Positions 19,455-29,335 of a stretch of DNA of 64,000 nucleotides are shown here, in pieces (positions within the stretch are counted from its first letter, which is position 1; each line of letters opens with the position of its first letter). The position numbers were made by a program, and so were the translations under genes. The stretch comes from Shimia thalassica. GTDB lineage: Bacteria > Pseudomonadota > Alphaproteobacteria > Rhodobacterales > Rhodobacteraceae. The notes beneath the pieces were generated by a model. That model saw only the letters and a list, made by a program, of their open reading frames with translations, searched no databases and was not told the origin of the DNA. The stretch lies in NCBI RefSeq assembly GCF_001458215.1, contig NZ_CYTW01000002.1:605384-669383 (forward strand), read 5' to 3'.

Positions 19455-20606
19455 TCAACGTGTCCCCAAAATATCCCGGGCGATGCGTTCAAAAATCGCG
19501 CTGCCAATGGGAATAAGATCATCCGGAAAATCATAGTCCGGATTGTGCAGCGCCGCATAGGTCTCGCCAGGGCCAAGACACAGCATCGCGGTTTTGGCAT
19601 CCCATCCAAACACACCGAAATCTTCCGAGGCCCGCATCGGTACGCCGGCATCCCCATGGGGTATGCTGAGGGCATCCATCGCCTTGGCTGCCACACCAAA
19701 GGCGTCTTCATGGTTGATCGAAGCCGCAAAGTGATCCTGAATTTCAAACGCGATAGAAAGTCCGCATTCTTCTGCGACAGTCGTGGCAAGCGAGCGGGCG
19801 TCTTGGTGAATACGCTCCATTCCTTCGTTATGCGTGGTGCGCAGGGTTGCGTATATCACACCTTCTCCGGGGGCGATCCCGAATGAAGGTTCCCCAATTT
19901 GAACGTGGGTAATCGTCACCAGCCGAAAATCATTGTCGAGGTCTCCGCCTGTCCCAAGTGCGTCGAGAGCGGGGATCAAGGTTGCAATCGCCTGTGCCGG
20001 AGAAACGCCGTCTTCCGGATCTGCGGCGTGAGCGGTTTTGCCCGTGAGCTTGATCGCCAAGCCCATTGAGGCACAGTTGATCAGGCCACCGCAGGTCGAA
20101 ACATAGCCAAACGGACGTCCGGGTTCGATGTGTATGGCAAAGGCCCAATCAGGCTTGATATCCTGAAACGCAGGATCAGCCACAACAGCTTTGGCACCGC
20201 TGCCGTCTTCTTCGGCGGGTTGGAACATCAGGACAACACGGCCACGCGCGACCGGCTTGCGGGCAATCAAACGGCCAAGGGCCAGCAACATCGTCATATG
20301 CCCGTCATGGCCACAGACGTGGCTTTTGCCGGGTGTCTTTGAGGACCACGGGATGTCATTGAGTTCCTCAATCGGAAGCGCATCAAGCTCGGCCCGAAAA
20401 AGAACCGTCGGGCCGTCAAAGCCGCTCTCAAAAACAGCGGCTACACCATGCCCCCCGAGGCCCGTCACAATACGGGTTGGTGATAGTGCCGTTAGGGCAG
20501 ACGCAATTTTTCTGGCAGTTTCAACTTCTTCGCCGGACACTTCCGGATACTGGTGAAGTTCGCGGCGAAACTCGGTTAATTCTTTTAGGTCAGAGTTCGT
20601 TAGCAT
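19455..20606 (-). CDS. M20 family amidohydrolase (hippurate hydrolase/IAA-amino-acid hydrolase type)
   Basis: A 383-residue cytosolic metallopeptidase of the M20D type that removes acyl groups from N-acyl amino acids. Visible are ELHQYPEVSGEE at the N-terminus, FRAELDALPIEE, the metal motif HVCGHDGHMTMLL with the Cys ligand near residue 95, MFQPAEEDGSGA near 130, the lid domain with CASMGLAIKLTGKTAHAADPEDGVSP, and the terminal SEDFGVFG metal-site segment. Together with the neighbouring periplasmic deacylase it points to N-acyl amino acid use. It converges on that gene. Confidence 0.93.
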   Translation of the reverse strand: MLTNSDLKELTEFRRELHQYPEVSGEEVETARKIASALTALSPTRIVTGLGGHGVAAVFESGFDGPTVLFRAELDALPIEELNDIPWSSKTPGKSHVCGHDGHMTMLLALGRLIARKPVARGRVVLMFQPAEEDGSGAKAVVADPAFQDIKPDWAFAIHIEPGRPFGYVSTCGGLINCASMGLAIKLTGKTAHAADPEDGVSPAQAIATLIPALDALGTGGDLDNDFRLVTITHVQIGEPSFGIAPGEGVIYATLRTTHNEGMERIHQDARSLATTVAEECGLSIAFEIQDHFAASINHEDAFGVAAKAMDALSIPHGDAGVPMRASEDFGVFGWDAKTAMLCLGPGETYAALHNPDYDFPDDLIPIGSAIFERIARDILGTR

Positions 20607-20764
20607 TGCACACCTGTTTAAAAGCCGTTTCCACTAGGGCCGCATTCTGCATCAGTTCATAGATTACTCACTGAGCACCGTGGAGCGCGGTAGTGGTCGT
20701 TTCATCGTCACTTGAGCCGCGATTTAGCGCGGGAGCAAGGGGCAAACTGCATCTTTTGGTGTTG

Positions 20765-21403
20765 CTAAAGCGATCCGGTGCCTATGATTTCCAGCATGGC
20801 AGACAGCACAGCGTCTGCTGCCACGGATGCAAGAACCATCCCCATAACACGGCTGATGATCGCCGCGCCCGAATTGCCAATCACACGGATGATCGGGCCT
20901 GCCGACAACATGCACACATAGGCCACAAGCAAAACACCGATCATGACGGCGCCTGTAATGGCCTGATCTGCGATGGCGGTGCTGTTGTTGTCTGTCAGCA
21001 TGACAATCGCGAGCATTGCGCCCGGAGACGCAAGGGATGGCACCGCAAGCGGGAAAATCGCGGGCGAGGGGCGTTCTGTCTCTTTCAGATTTTCATCAGG
21101 TGCCACAGACCGCTGATCCGTTTCCTGTTTGGGCTCTCCGAAAATCATGGTGAGCGCAAAAAGGAACAGGACAATTCCGCCTGCCACCTGAAAGGACAAA
21201 AGGCTGATGCCAAGCGCGTCGATCAGAAGTTGCCCCAAGACGAGGAAGAAAAACAAAACGCCTGCGCTGACCACGGTTGCAAGCAAAGCCGCAGAACGCC
21301 GCGCTCTGGCCTCCATGCCTGCGGTGACCGCAATAAACACAGGAATTGTTCCTATCGGGTCGATGACAACCCAAAGCGTGACAAAGCGTTCTAAAAGATC
21401 CAT
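20765..21403 (-). CDS. MarC family integral membrane protein
   Basis: A 212-residue inner-membrane protein with six hydrophobic segments and the family signature at the N-terminus (LWVVIDPIGTIPVFIAVTAGM). The central loop (EPKQETDQRSVAPDENLKE) is hydrophilic and variable, as usual. The ATG at 21403 is preferred to a TTG two codons upstream. MarC proteins have no settled function; the older link to multiple antibiotic resistance is not supported. No operon partner. Confidence 0.92.
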   Translation of the reverse strand: MDLLERFVTLWVVIDPIGTIPVFIAVTAGMEARARRSAALLATVVSAGVLFFFLVLGQLLIDALGISLLSFQVAGGIVLFLFALTMIFGEPKQETDQRSVAPDENLKETERPSPAIFPLAVPSLASPGAMLAIVMLTDNNSTAIADQAITGAVMIGVLLVAYVCMLSAGPIIRVIGNSGAAIISRVMGMVLASVAADAVLSAMLEIIGTGSL

Positions 21404-21508
21404 CTGCAATCTTGATCACGCCACAGGGTGATTTGCACCCACTTCTTTTGTTCAGATCGCCACGAGAACGGTTTTTTTCGGTTTTGTCGCCTTCGTAACC
21501 AGCGGACC

Positions 21509-22174
21509 CTAGAGTGGCTTATCAAGATCTGCCTGCTGTAAAACCAGATCAGCTTTTATACTAGTGCCCAGTATGAGTTCTGCATTAGGTAAATCGTTGC
21601 CGTTTGCGCGTGCTAAGGCATCGGTTGCACTTAGACCGTGATCGATCCAGCGTTGCAACAGTCTGGCGCGCAGCACGTCAGATGAAGGGGACACAAAGAC
21701 ACTGGCACAGAAGACCTTGTTCAGCGATGCCCAGGGGCGGGTGTTAAGCAAAAGATAGTTGCCCTCGACAACAACGATGGGCGTTTGGGGATGAACCGAA
21801 ATTGCGCCTGCGACAGACAAATCCATCTTGCGGTCAAATCGTGGAAAGAACACTTCTCGGGACGTATCGTGAAGGCAGCGAACCGCATCGCAAAAGCCAT
21901 AGGCATCAAAGGTTTCCGGTGCGCCTTTTCGCGACAAAAGCCCCCTTGATCTGAGCACCTCATTGTCGAGATGATAGCCGTCCATAGGAACCAGCGCCGC
22001 AGCGGGTATTGAACCCTGATGGTCGTTGTTCAGACTATCGACAACCGCCTCGGCCAAGGTGGATTTTCCCGACGCTGGCGGACCGGCAATACCGATCACC
22101 GTCCTGCCTTTTGCAGGGGCTTTTTCACGTGCAAGCGCGCAAACCTTTTGAACGTCATCGTGAAACGAAGTCAT
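21509..22174 (-). CDS. Nucleoside/fructose kinase-like P-loop kinase (phosphoribulokinase/uridine kinase family)
   Basis: A 221-residue protein. The Walker A motif is GIAGPPASGKSTLAEAV near residue 28, followed by VPMDGYHLDNEVL (substrate Asp), RKGAPETFDAYGF and the Walker B-like VVVEGNYLLL. This set of motifs is that of FrcK and related sugar or nucleoside kinases. In other alphaproteobacteria such genes sit with fructose ABC transporters; none is seen here, so the substrate stays open. Confidence 0.85.
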   Translation of the reverse strand: MTSFHDDVQKVCALAREKAPAKGRTVIGIAGPPASGKSTLAEAVVDSLNNDHQGSIPAAALVPMDGYHLDNEVLRSRGLLSRKGAPETFDAYGFCDAVRCLHDTSREVFFPRFDRKMDLSVAGAISVHPQTPIVVVEGNYLLLNTRPWASLNKVFCASVFVSPSSDVLRARLLQRWIDHGLSATDALARANGNDLPNAELILGTSIKADLVLQQADLDKPL

Positions 22175-22399
22175 GGGGCAAAACCGCTACCATGCGGGTG
22201 TTTGACAGCTGCTTGATCCATGTGAATGCTCTTCCTTTCCGGTCCGTCCCGGTTGACATGGCAACGCGCTCCCCAACACCCTTTGCAGGGATGGCGTTAC
22301 TGTGCGGAAAAATCAAACGGGTTCAAAGCAAATCTCGGATCACAAGGCAAAATCGGCTGTGGCGCCCTCGTTGGTCCGGACCATAGAGAGCGCCGGTTC

Positions 22400-23902
22400 T
22401 TATTCTACCAACTCAAAATCACCGGGTTTCCAGGTTTTGTCGAACCACGGCTCAAGAGGGCCATAAAGGCGCATCATCACATTGAAGCTTTTGCCCGGCA
22501 TGGTTTGTGCCCAGTTGTTTTCCCAGCCTTCAGGCGCTTTGGGGCCGACATAGATGGTATAGCTGCCATCTTCGTTGGCCTTGATGCCGGGCCGGTTCGA
22601 GTCGATGCCACCAGACTTTTGATCGGTTTCCAGAATGGATCTTGTCTGGCCGCTATAAAGCATAAAGGACCAAAAGTTTTTGGCCGGAACCGGTGCGGGC
22701 AGTGTGACCTTGTAGGTTTTCGATCCGTCCAGATAAACGCCAGCCTTGTCTCGTGCGGTCATCGCATAGACCGAGCCTGATCCAACGGGGGGCGATGTCA
22801 TGGCCGGTGTGATGCCTGTCGCCATGTAAAAGAAATAGGTTCTGTCATCCAGAATGCGGGCGCCGTCTTGGAGGAATTCATAGCTTTGACGCTGGAAGGG
22901 CGAGTTCCACTGGCGGTCGTCATAAAAATACACCCCTTTGTCACGCGCGGCATATGTAATGGCCCGCGCGGTTGCGTTTGCGATGGCGGCCGCTTCGACC
23001 ATGATCCCTTGCATACGGGCATCAGGTTCAAACGGCGCACCCTTTTTCAAACCGATAGAGGCAAATGTGCCCAGTATTTCCGGCGCAAACGCGCCCTTGG
23101 GGTTGTTATCCAGAGCAACGTGAATCTCTTCAAAGAAGTCTTCGTTGTTGGCGTGGACGGTATTGTACTGTTTGCCCGAAACATTGACGAAGTTCTCGGC
23201 CGGTGGATTGTCCGATTGGGCAAGCGGATATACGTTCAGCCCTGATTTGATCTCGGAAACCGGACCGGATGTGTCCCCGTCTGGATCGGGTGATCTTCTG
23301 AGCAAAAGCCAATGCTCGTATGTTTTGGTGCGCAACTCGAAATACCCGTCAGGTACGGGCGTTTCATCGTCATTGTGCATCAAGAGATATTTGCCGCCTT
23401 TGCCTTTGTCGGCCCCCAAGGCACCGATATCGGCGACATAGTCAAAAGCCGCATCGTCAATGAGACCCAGAAGACCGGCAGGCACCTGAATGACAACGGG
23501 ACCTTCGGAAATGTCCACGTTGGCGCCGATATATATCGTTGTTGTGTTGGGGGTCAGCCAGATAGAGCGCGCATCCATCAAGGTTTCGGTTATGACTATA
23601 TCGTTCGGCTTTGCCCCTATATCTTCATAGCCCTGAAACATGCCGCGCAAGGAGGCTATTTTCATCCCGTCCAGAAACGCGGTGGTTGCCCGCATCAGGT
23701 CAAGATTGTCGAACACCTTGTCGACCGTTTCGGGGGACGGCATGCCATCAAAGAAGTCGAGCCGACCCAATGTGTCGGTTTCTACAACATCGGGCGTGAT
23801 CACATTTGCGGGCACGTCGGCGGCATATTCCTGCGCCAGAGCCGCACCCGTCGCGAGTGTCAGTGCCAACGCTGTGCTGGCCAAAAATGTCGTGCGTTTC
23901 AT
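22400..23902 (-). CDS. DUF1254/DUF1214 exported protein (downstream copy)
   Basis: A 500-residue periplasmic protein. The start is placed at the ATG at 23902, which gives a signal peptide (MKRTTFLASTALALTLATGAALA). The N-terminal half is DUF1254 (LTPNTTTIYIGANVDISEGPVVIQVP; GADKGKGGKYLLMHND), and the C-terminal half is DUF1214 (AKNFWSFMLYSGQTRS; SYTIYVGPKAPEGWENNW; FNVMMRLYGPLEPWFD). No catalytic residues are known to me for this family. It is a paralogue of the gene directly upstream, separated by 27 bases, so the pair arose by tandem duplication and has diverged considerably. Confidence 0.9.
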   Translation of the reverse strand: MKRTTFLASTALALTLATGAALAQEYAADVPANVITPDVVETDTLGRLDFFDGMPSPETVDKVFDNLDLMRATTAFLDGMKIASLRGMFQGYEDIGAKPNDIVITETLMDARSIWLTPNTTTIYIGANVDISEGPVVIQVPAGLLGLIDDAAFDYVADIGALGADKGKGGKYLLMHNDDETPVPDGYFELRTKTYEHWLLLRRSPDPDGDTSGPVSEIKSGLNVYPLAQSDNPPAENFVNVSGKQYNTVHANNEDFFEEIHVALDNNPKGAFAPEILGTFASIGLKKGAPFEPDARMQGIMVEAAAIANATARAITYAARDKGVYFYDDRQWNSPFQRQSYEFLQDGARILDDRTYFFYMATGITPAMTSPPVGSGSVYAMTARDKAGVYLDGSKTYKVTLPAPVPAKNFWSFMLYSGQTRSILETDQKSGGIDSNRPGIKANEDGSYTIYVGPKAPEGWENNWAQTMPGKSFNVMMRLYGPLEPWFDKTWKPGDFELVE

Positions 23903-23929
23903 GAGCTGAATTCCTGTGCTGCGTCGCAT

Positions 23930-25456
23930 TCAATTGATTTTTTCCAAGTCACCCAACATCCAGCCGCTTTTCAGCCAGCCGTCTTTCGGGCCATACAGAC
24001 GGAACAACAAGAAGTAGCTCTCTGTTGTCGGAATCCAGTTTTTCTCCATGCCTTCAGGGGCTTCAGGTCCAAAGTAGATGTCATAGGAGCCATCGTCATT
24101 GATGTGCATGGTGTCGGCGTCCCGAGAAGACAGGCCCACCCGTTCGACGTCTCGGATAAAGCTTTTGGTTTCCATCGAATAGACGATGACAGACCAGAAA
24201 TCCTTGGCAGGCGTATCTGCCGGCACGTTCAGCTTGTAGGATGCGTTGTGGTCGAACATGTCACCGTTGCTGTCCCGCAGACCCGTCAAATAGAACGTCC
24301 CCCCGCCAAGGAATTTGGGCAGATAGGTGATCCAGAAATAGCTGCCGCCGGCGCGGTCATCCACCAGAACCTCGGTCTCAGTTTCATAAGGAAAACCAGC
24401 TTCTGGCTGGCCCTCGGCAAAGTCCCAGACAAGCCACTGGTTCTTGAGTTTTCCCGCGTCATCAACCCACAAGGGGACCGTCGCGAGGCCGGGTTCCACA
24501 AAATACCGCTGCATGGCTGCATAGGCCAGAACCAGCCCCTCGTTCATGGCCTTCAACTGGCGCTCGGTGGGTTCAAACGGTTTGCCCTTTTCAATCCCGA
24601 GGTCCTTGAGGAAATTGACCATCACCTTGTCCTGCGGGCGCACGGGATTGTTCTGAACGTAATCGTTCAAATCCTCAAAATAGGTGTGGTTGTAATAGGG
24701 AAGCGAATCATAGGGCACGTCTGATGCTTCGTGATAGGTGTTCGGCGGCGGATTTTCGGCCTCGGACAGATAGTAAATCTTGATCGTCTGGGCATAGTCC
24801 GCGGCATCTGCATCCGTCGCACCATTGTACAAGCGGGGCCGGAACGAGAACCCGTATTCGTAGGTGTCCGTTTCAAACGGGAAATATCCTGCGCTGGTCA
24901 AGTCCTCAAGTGAGAGGTCGCCATCATAGCCGGGCGGCAGCATCACGTATTTGCCGCCTTTGCCCTTGTCATGCCCATCGGGGCCGACATCGGCAATCGG
25001 CGCGTCCCATGCATTCACGATTGTTCCGAAATAGCTGACTTTGTCCGTTGCGGCCGGAACCTCGATCACAAGCGCGCCAGGTTTCGAGGTCATGGAGGCC
25101 CAGGAATAGGCCGTCACATCGTTGGCTGTCAGAAATCCGTGTTTAGAATCAAAGGGTTTGTTGAGATAGATAACGTCGTTGTAATCCCCGCCCAAATCCC
25201 GCCGGATCCCTTTGAGAAAGTCGACCATGCCTGCGGCCGGCATGCCCCAGATCGCCGTCTGCGTCGCACGTTGCACCATCATTTGGTATTCGATGTCTTC
25301 GACAGCGGCAGACCTTGCCAGAATGTCGCCTGTATCGTTGAAGGTCTGGGCCAGTGTCATAGGCGCAAAGACAGAAAGGGCCGTGGCCAGTGCCATCGCC
25401 GAAACGGATCGCATGCGAGGGGTGGGTTTCGATGTCTGTGTGAACGAACGTGTCAT
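23930..25456 (-). CDS. DUF1254/DUF1214 exported protein (upstream copy)
   Basis: A 508-residue protein with an N-terminal basic region and signal peptide (core AMALATALSVFAPMTLA). Same domain order as its neighbour: DUF1254 with VIEVPAATDKVSYFGTIVNAWDAP and GHDKGKGGKYVMLPPG, then DUF1214 with AKDFWSVIVYSMETKS and EAPEGMEKNWIPT and LLFRLYGPKDGW. First gene of the pair. Its start is about 190 bp from a divergent AraC regulator, which is the likely control protein. Confidence 0.9.
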   Translation of the reverse strand: MTRSFTQTSKPTPRMRSVSAMALATALSVFAPMTLAQTFNDTGDILARSAAVEDIEYQMMVQRATQTAIWGMPAAGMVDFLKGIRRDLGGDYNDVIYLNKPFDSKHGFLTANDVTAYSWASMTSKPGALVIEVPAATDKVSYFGTIVNAWDAPIADVGPDGHDKGKGGKYVMLPPGYDGDLSLEDLTSAGYFPFETDTYEYGFSFRPRLYNGATDADAADYAQTIKIYYLSEAENPPPNTYHEASDVPYDSLPYYNHTYFEDLNDYVQNNPVRPQDKVMVNFLKDLGIEKGKPFEPTERQLKAMNEGLVLAYAAMQRYFVEPGLATVPLWVDDAGKLKNQWLVWDFAEGQPEAGFPYETETEVLVDDRAGGSYFWITYLPKFLGGGTFYLTGLRDSNGDMFDHNASYKLNVPADTPAKDFWSVIVYSMETKSFIRDVERVGLSSRDADTMHINDDGSYDIYFGPEAPEGMEKNWIPTTESYFLLFRLYGPKDGWLKSGWMLGDLEKIN

Positions 25457-25642
25457 GTGCCTCTCCCTGAGCAGGTATTGGATCAGCCAAGCCCGTTAAA
25501 ATGCGGAATGCACGCGAGAGCAAAACGGCATCTCGGGGAAACGAAACTCAAACTGACCAGATATTCAGCAGGGATAATGACACAAACATGATTGTCAGAA
25601 ATATCATTACACGACACACTGAAAAAAAAGGGGAGCGTTCAG

Positions 25643-26650
25643 GTGTCCATTTCACCGGCAATGATAACCGCCAAAGCACTCGGGGCGATGCCCGGCTTTG
25701 CCCTTGAAGAGATGGGAGAGCGCAGGACGCTTCGGCTGTTGTCCGATGTGGGATTGGCCGAACAGTTTGTCGAAGATCGCCAAGGCTACATTCCAGAGCA
25801 TGCTCTGTGCGAGTTTGTCAGCGGTATCAGCCAGGCGTTGGGAGAAGACAGGCTTGGCCTTTTATTCGCGCCATATCTGACGGTCGAAGACTATGGGGCG
25901 TGGGGGCAGTATGTTTTGTCGGCTCCCAATCTGGGGATTGCCCTCTTGCGCGCCCAACAGGAAATGAGTCTGCATTCAAATACGGATCGCGTTGAATTTG
26001 TGACCTGCAACAACATGGTGTCATACGCGTATAAATTCGGGCACAAGCATCACGCGTGCTATCCCGATTTGGCCTATAGTGCGGTTGCCGCGATGCTCAG
26101 CATTCCCAAGGCCTATCTGGGGCAGGGCTGGTCACCGACGAAAATCGAATTTGATTTCCCGTCCGACCATGACAGTTCGCTGGCCGAAGAAACCTTTGGC
26201 TGTCCGGTTCAGTTCAACAGGCCCGCATTGCGTCTGGTTTTCCCGAGCGCGGTTCTTGGGGTGCCGCGCGTGTCACCGTCGTTGACGCCAGAGACAACGC
26301 GGGGCGATATCGTGCGAGAAAGGGCGCCGCCGCCCAAGACGATGCTGCATTCCATTTGTGCGGTCGTTGATATGCAGGTTGCAGACCGCAATGTCTCGCT
26401 CGAGCGGTTGGCCCAAGCGATGAACATCGGTCCCCGCAGTATCCAGCGCAAGCTGTCGACAAGCGGGACCAGTTTTCGCGAGGTGTTGATGACGGCAAGG
26501 ATGAAACGCGCCTGCGAGTTGCTGGCGTTGCAAGACAGCACGGTTGCAGGGGTTGCCGAAACTCTTGGATATAACGAGCCCGGAAACTTTACCCGCGCGT
26601 TCACCACGTATTTTGGCAAATCGCCAAGCCACTACCTTGGGCAGGTGTGA
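25643..26650 (+). CDS. AraC family transcriptional regulator
   Basis: About 335 residues. The start is placed at a GTG at 25643 because AAAGGGGAG lies eight bases upstream; a TTG at 25592 would add 17 residues but has no ribosome site at a useful distance. An N-terminal Arabinose_bd domain is followed by the HTH pair VSLERLAQAMNIGPRSIQRKLSTSG and STVAGVAETLGYNEPGNFTRAFTTYFG, ending SPSHYLGQV. Divergent from the DUF1254 pair. Confidence 0.9.
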   Translation: MSISPAMITAKALGAMPGFALEEMGERRTLRLLSDVGLAEQFVEDRQGYIPEHALCEFVSGISQALGEDRLGLLFAPYLTVEDYGAWGQYVLSAPNLGIALLRAQQEMSLHSNTDRVEFVTCNNMVSYAYKFGHKHHACYPDLAYSAVAAMLSIPKAYLGQGWSPTKIEFDFPSDHDSSLAEETFGCPVQFNRPALRLVFPSAVLGVPRVSPSLTPETTRGDIVRERAPPPKTMLHSICAVVDMQVADRNVSLERLAQAMNIGPRSIQRKLSTSGTSFREVLMTARMKRACELLALQDSTVAGVAETLGYNEPGNFTRAFTTYFGKSPSHYLGQV

Positions 26651-26722
26651 AGGGGCGCTGGATACACCACCAACGGAAGATGGCGATAGCTGTGACACTA
26701 TCGCCAGTCTTGTCAGCTTGGA

Positions 26723-27868
26723 TCAGCTCGCCGCGTCAGCGATGATATTACGCGCAATGACAAGCCGTTGGATTTCGCTTGTGCCTTCGTAGATCTGGCA
26801 AATGCGTGCATCACGATAGATCCGTTCTACGGGGTGGTCGTTCAAATAACCGTAACCACCCAAAATCTGGATCGCCTGAGAGCAAACTTTCTCGACCAAC
26901 TCGGATGTGATCAGTTTGGCCATGGACGCTTCGCGCAAGCAGGGCTGGCCTGCGTCTTTCAGTGCGGCGGCGTGAAACACCATCTGGCGACCCGCTTCGA
27001 TCTGGGTGTCCATATCGGCCAGTTTGAAAGAAATGCCCTGTTGTTCGACAATCGATTTGCCAAAGGCCTGACGGTCGACGGCATAATCACGGGCATATTC
27101 AAAGGCACTGCGCGCCATGCCAACGGCCTGAGCCGCGATACCGATACGGCCGCTTTCAAGATTGGCCAAGGCGATTTTATAGCCCTGACCTTCTTCGCCC
27201 AACAGGTTTTCCGCTGGAACACGCATGTTTTCAAACGCGATTTGGCACGTATCCGACGAGTGGATACCCAGCTTCTTTTCGACCCGCACGACTTCGTATC
27301 CTGGCGTGCTGGTTTCAACGATAAAGGCGCTGATGCCGCGTTTTCCGGCGTCTTTGTCCGTTACCGCAAAGATGATCAGAAGCTGACCGTTCTTGCCCGA
27401 TGTGATGAACTGTTTTGCGCCGTTGATCACATAGTGATCGCCGTCCCGCACTGCGGTGGTCCGCAGGTTTGAAGCGTCGGAACCGGCTTGGGGTTCGGTC
27501 AGGGCAAAGCCGCCGATCCATTCGCCACTGGCCAGTTTGGGCAGGTATTTCTGTTTCTGTGCCTCGGTGCCATAGTCGCGGATCGGGCCACAGCCAACCG
27601 AACTGTGTACCGACATGATGGTCGAACACGCGCCGTCGCCTGCTGCGATCTCTTCAATCGCGCTGGCATAGCTGACGAAATCGGCGTCAAAGCCGCCATA
27701 GGCCTCGGGAACCTGCATGCCAAGAAATCCCAATTCGCCCATCTGGGCCAGTTCTTCTTTGGGGAAGCGGGCCTGTTGGTCACGCTTTTCGGCACCGGGC
27801 CAAAGTTCGGATTTGGCAAATTGACGGGCCATGTCGCGGATGGCGGATTGGGTTTCGTCCAGAATCAT
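26723..27868 (-). CDS. Acyl-CoA dehydrogenase
   Basis: FAD enzyme introducing the alpha-beta double bond in acyl-CoA thioesters; 381 residues, normal length for short-chain and related dehydrogenases. Family signatures are [21 protein letters not shown] near residue 130, QFITSGKNG near 160, and the catalytic-base region [20 protein letters not shown] at the C-terminus with its Glu. The [16 protein letters not shown] segment is also canonical. Cytosolic, passing electrons to ETF. A single gene, divergent from an AraC regulator 86 bp away, which suggests an inducible catabolic role; the acyl group is not predictable. Confidence 0.95.
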   Translation of the reverse strand: MILDETQSAIRDMARQFAKSELWPGAEKRDQQARFPKEELAQMGELGFLGMQVPEAYGGFDADFVSYASAIEEIAAGDGACSTIMSVHSSVGCGPIRDYGTEAQKQKYLPKLASGEWIGGFALTEPQAGSDASNLRTTAVRDGDHYVINGAKQFITSGKNGQLLIIFAVTDKDAGKRGISAFIVETSTPGYEVVRVEKKLGIHSSDTCQIAFENMRVPAENLLGEEGQGYKIALANLESGRIGIAAQAVGMARSAFEYARDYAVDRQAFGKSIVEQQGISFKLADMDTQIEAGRQMVFHAAALKDAGQPCLREASMAKLITSELVEKVCSQAIQILGGYGYLNDHPVERIYRDARICQIYEGTSEIQRLVIARNIIADAAS

Positions 27869-27954
27869 GGGGGTTCCTTCAATTCAAAGCAGGGATTGCA
27901 GATGCAAGTAGTTAGCAGTTGTCTTCATCTCTATCAGTGTCATATGGTTTTTGA

Positions 27955-28998
27955 ATGCTGACACCAAAAGACAGTATTTACAGACGCCGCCCCGTCGCGC
28001 CAACCTTTGTGCAAGAGGCGCTGGATTGCTGCCGTGCGGCCGGTGTTGATCCTGCCGATGTCCTGCGCGCCGCACAAGTGGCACCGGATCGTCTTGATGA
28101 CCTTGATACACACGAATTTGGCCGGGTGTGGCTTGAGCTTTCGTTCCACATGAGGGACGAGTTTTTTGGTCTGGGCGCGCGGCCCATGCGTCCGGGCAGC
28201 ACTACGTTGTTGGGGCATGCGATACGGGGCGCCAAAACGCTTGATGTGGCCCTGAAGCGCAGTTTGCGGTTTCTCAACGTGGTGCTGGATGATCCTTATG
28301 GCACGGTAAGTGTTGAAGGGCGCAGCTGTATTATCACGCTGCATGAAACCGCCTCGTCGGGCAGCGCCTTTAAATACAGGGCGTTTTTCCTCATTCTGCA
28401 TGGCTTTAACTGTTGGGCCGCGCGCGAGAGAATACCGATAAAGGCGGTGGATTTTCCTTGTAAGGAACCGCAGGCCCAAAGTGACTATGGCGATTTCTTT
28501 GGCGTGCCCGTGTCGTTTGATGCGCCAGCCGCGCGGCTGGTTTTTGATCGCAAATACCTCTCGCGGAAAACCCAGCGCAGCGAGAAAGACCTCAGGGACT
28601 TTCTGCGCAGCTTGCCAGAGGCATTTTTGCGGGGATATCGCGAAACAGACGGGTTGAAACACGAGATCATCACCAAATGTCTCAACGGTCCCCCGGAAGA
28701 CTGGCCCGGTGCGACAGAGGTCGCGGAACGGTTGGGCATGTCAAGGTCGTCGCTGCATCGTTTGCTGAAAGAAGCAGGTCACAGCCTTACCGAACTCAAG
28801 GACGAACAAAGGCGCAATCGTGCAACGGCCTTGTTGTCGCGCACAGATATGACGATTTCAGATATTTCGGCAGAGGTCGGCTATGCCGAAGAGGGCGCCT
28901 TTTATCGCGCGTTCCATCGTTGGTATGCAACAACCCCCAACCGGTTGCGGGAGGCACCAGAAAGCTTCTCGGTGACTGCCCCCAAGTCGGGTGCGTGA
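27955..28998 (+). CDS. AraC family transcriptional regulator
   Basis: A 347-residue regulator with an N-terminal Arabinose_bd-type domain (PTFVQEALDCCRAAGVDPADVL...) and a C-terminal AraC domain (PGATEVAERLGMSRSSLHRLLKEAG; TISDISAEVGYAEEGAFYRAFHRWY). The frame then runs about 25 residues further. Divergent from the acyl-CoA dehydrogenase gene, for which it is the probable activator. Confidence 0.92.
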   Translation: MLTPKDSIYRRRPVAPTFVQEALDCCRAAGVDPADVLRAAQVAPDRLDDLDTHEFGRVWLELSFHMRDEFFGLGARPMRPGSTTLLGHAIRGAKTLDVALKRSLRFLNVVLDDPYGTVSVEGRSCIITLHETASSGSAFKYRAFFLILHGFNCWAARERIPIKAVDFPCKEPQAQSDYGDFFGVPVSFDAPAARLVFDRKYLSRKTQRSEKDLRDFLRSLPEAFLRGYRETDGLKHEIITKCLNGPPEDWPGATEVAERLGMSRSSLHRLLKEAGHSLTELKDEQRRNRATALLSRTDMTISDISAEVGYAEEGAFYRAFHRWYATTPNRLREAPESFSVTAPKSGA

Positions 28999-29297
28999 TA
29001 TCTATCGGCCTTAAGGCGGGGCTGGCCACGGGAAAGGGCAGCCCGAGAGCGACGCAGTCCGAGTGGCAGCGCCGATGATGGCGTCAAAGGCCGAACAGGC
29101 TTTGGGCTTGCTGCGCGTTTGGAAAAGCATCCTAACGATCCCGACGTTTGGGGGATGTTGATACGGTCGTGTTCTACGTTGGGGGACCGTTAAGCGGTGC
29201 AGGTTGCCTTGGAACATGTGCAGAGACCTTAAAAGGGGACCAGCGACTCCTTGCAACGTTTCTTGCCAGTGGGGGTAATCAGCCTCTGACTGAGCAT
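28999..29297 (+). other. Gene-free stretch ending at a strong terminator; possible small RNA or long 3' UTR
   Basis: About 300 bases without a credible open frame between the AraC stop and a strong plus-strand terminator at 29298-29335. The segment has its own pairing potential: ACGGTC pairs with GACCGT and ACGTTG pairs with CAACGT inside it. A CCTTAAAA sequence near 29230 recalls part of 6S RNA, but I could not build a convincing 6S fold. Either a long 3' end of the araC transcript or an independent RNA. Confidence 0.35.
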
Positions 29298-29335
29298 GGC
29301 GCCGCACCATGAAACAGGGTGAGGCGCCGTTTTTT
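29298..29335 (+). terminator. Strong plus-strand terminator
   Basis: GGCGCC (29298-29303) pairs with GGCGCC (29323-29328), extended by ACC/GGT, and is followed by G and six T. The T run overlaps the stop codon of the small membrane protein gene on the other strand, so the two transcripts meet here. Confidence 0.8.

Noticed and set aside
23312..24724. A 470-codon plus-strand open frame over the DUF1254 genes
   Set aside because: Antisense to two complete paralogous genes with signal peptides; composition is typical of a mirror frame.
28999..29335. 6S RNA
   Set aside because: A CCTTAAAA match and some pairings exist, but I could not form the long bulged hairpin and the gene context is not the usual one; kept only as an unidentified RNA candidate.
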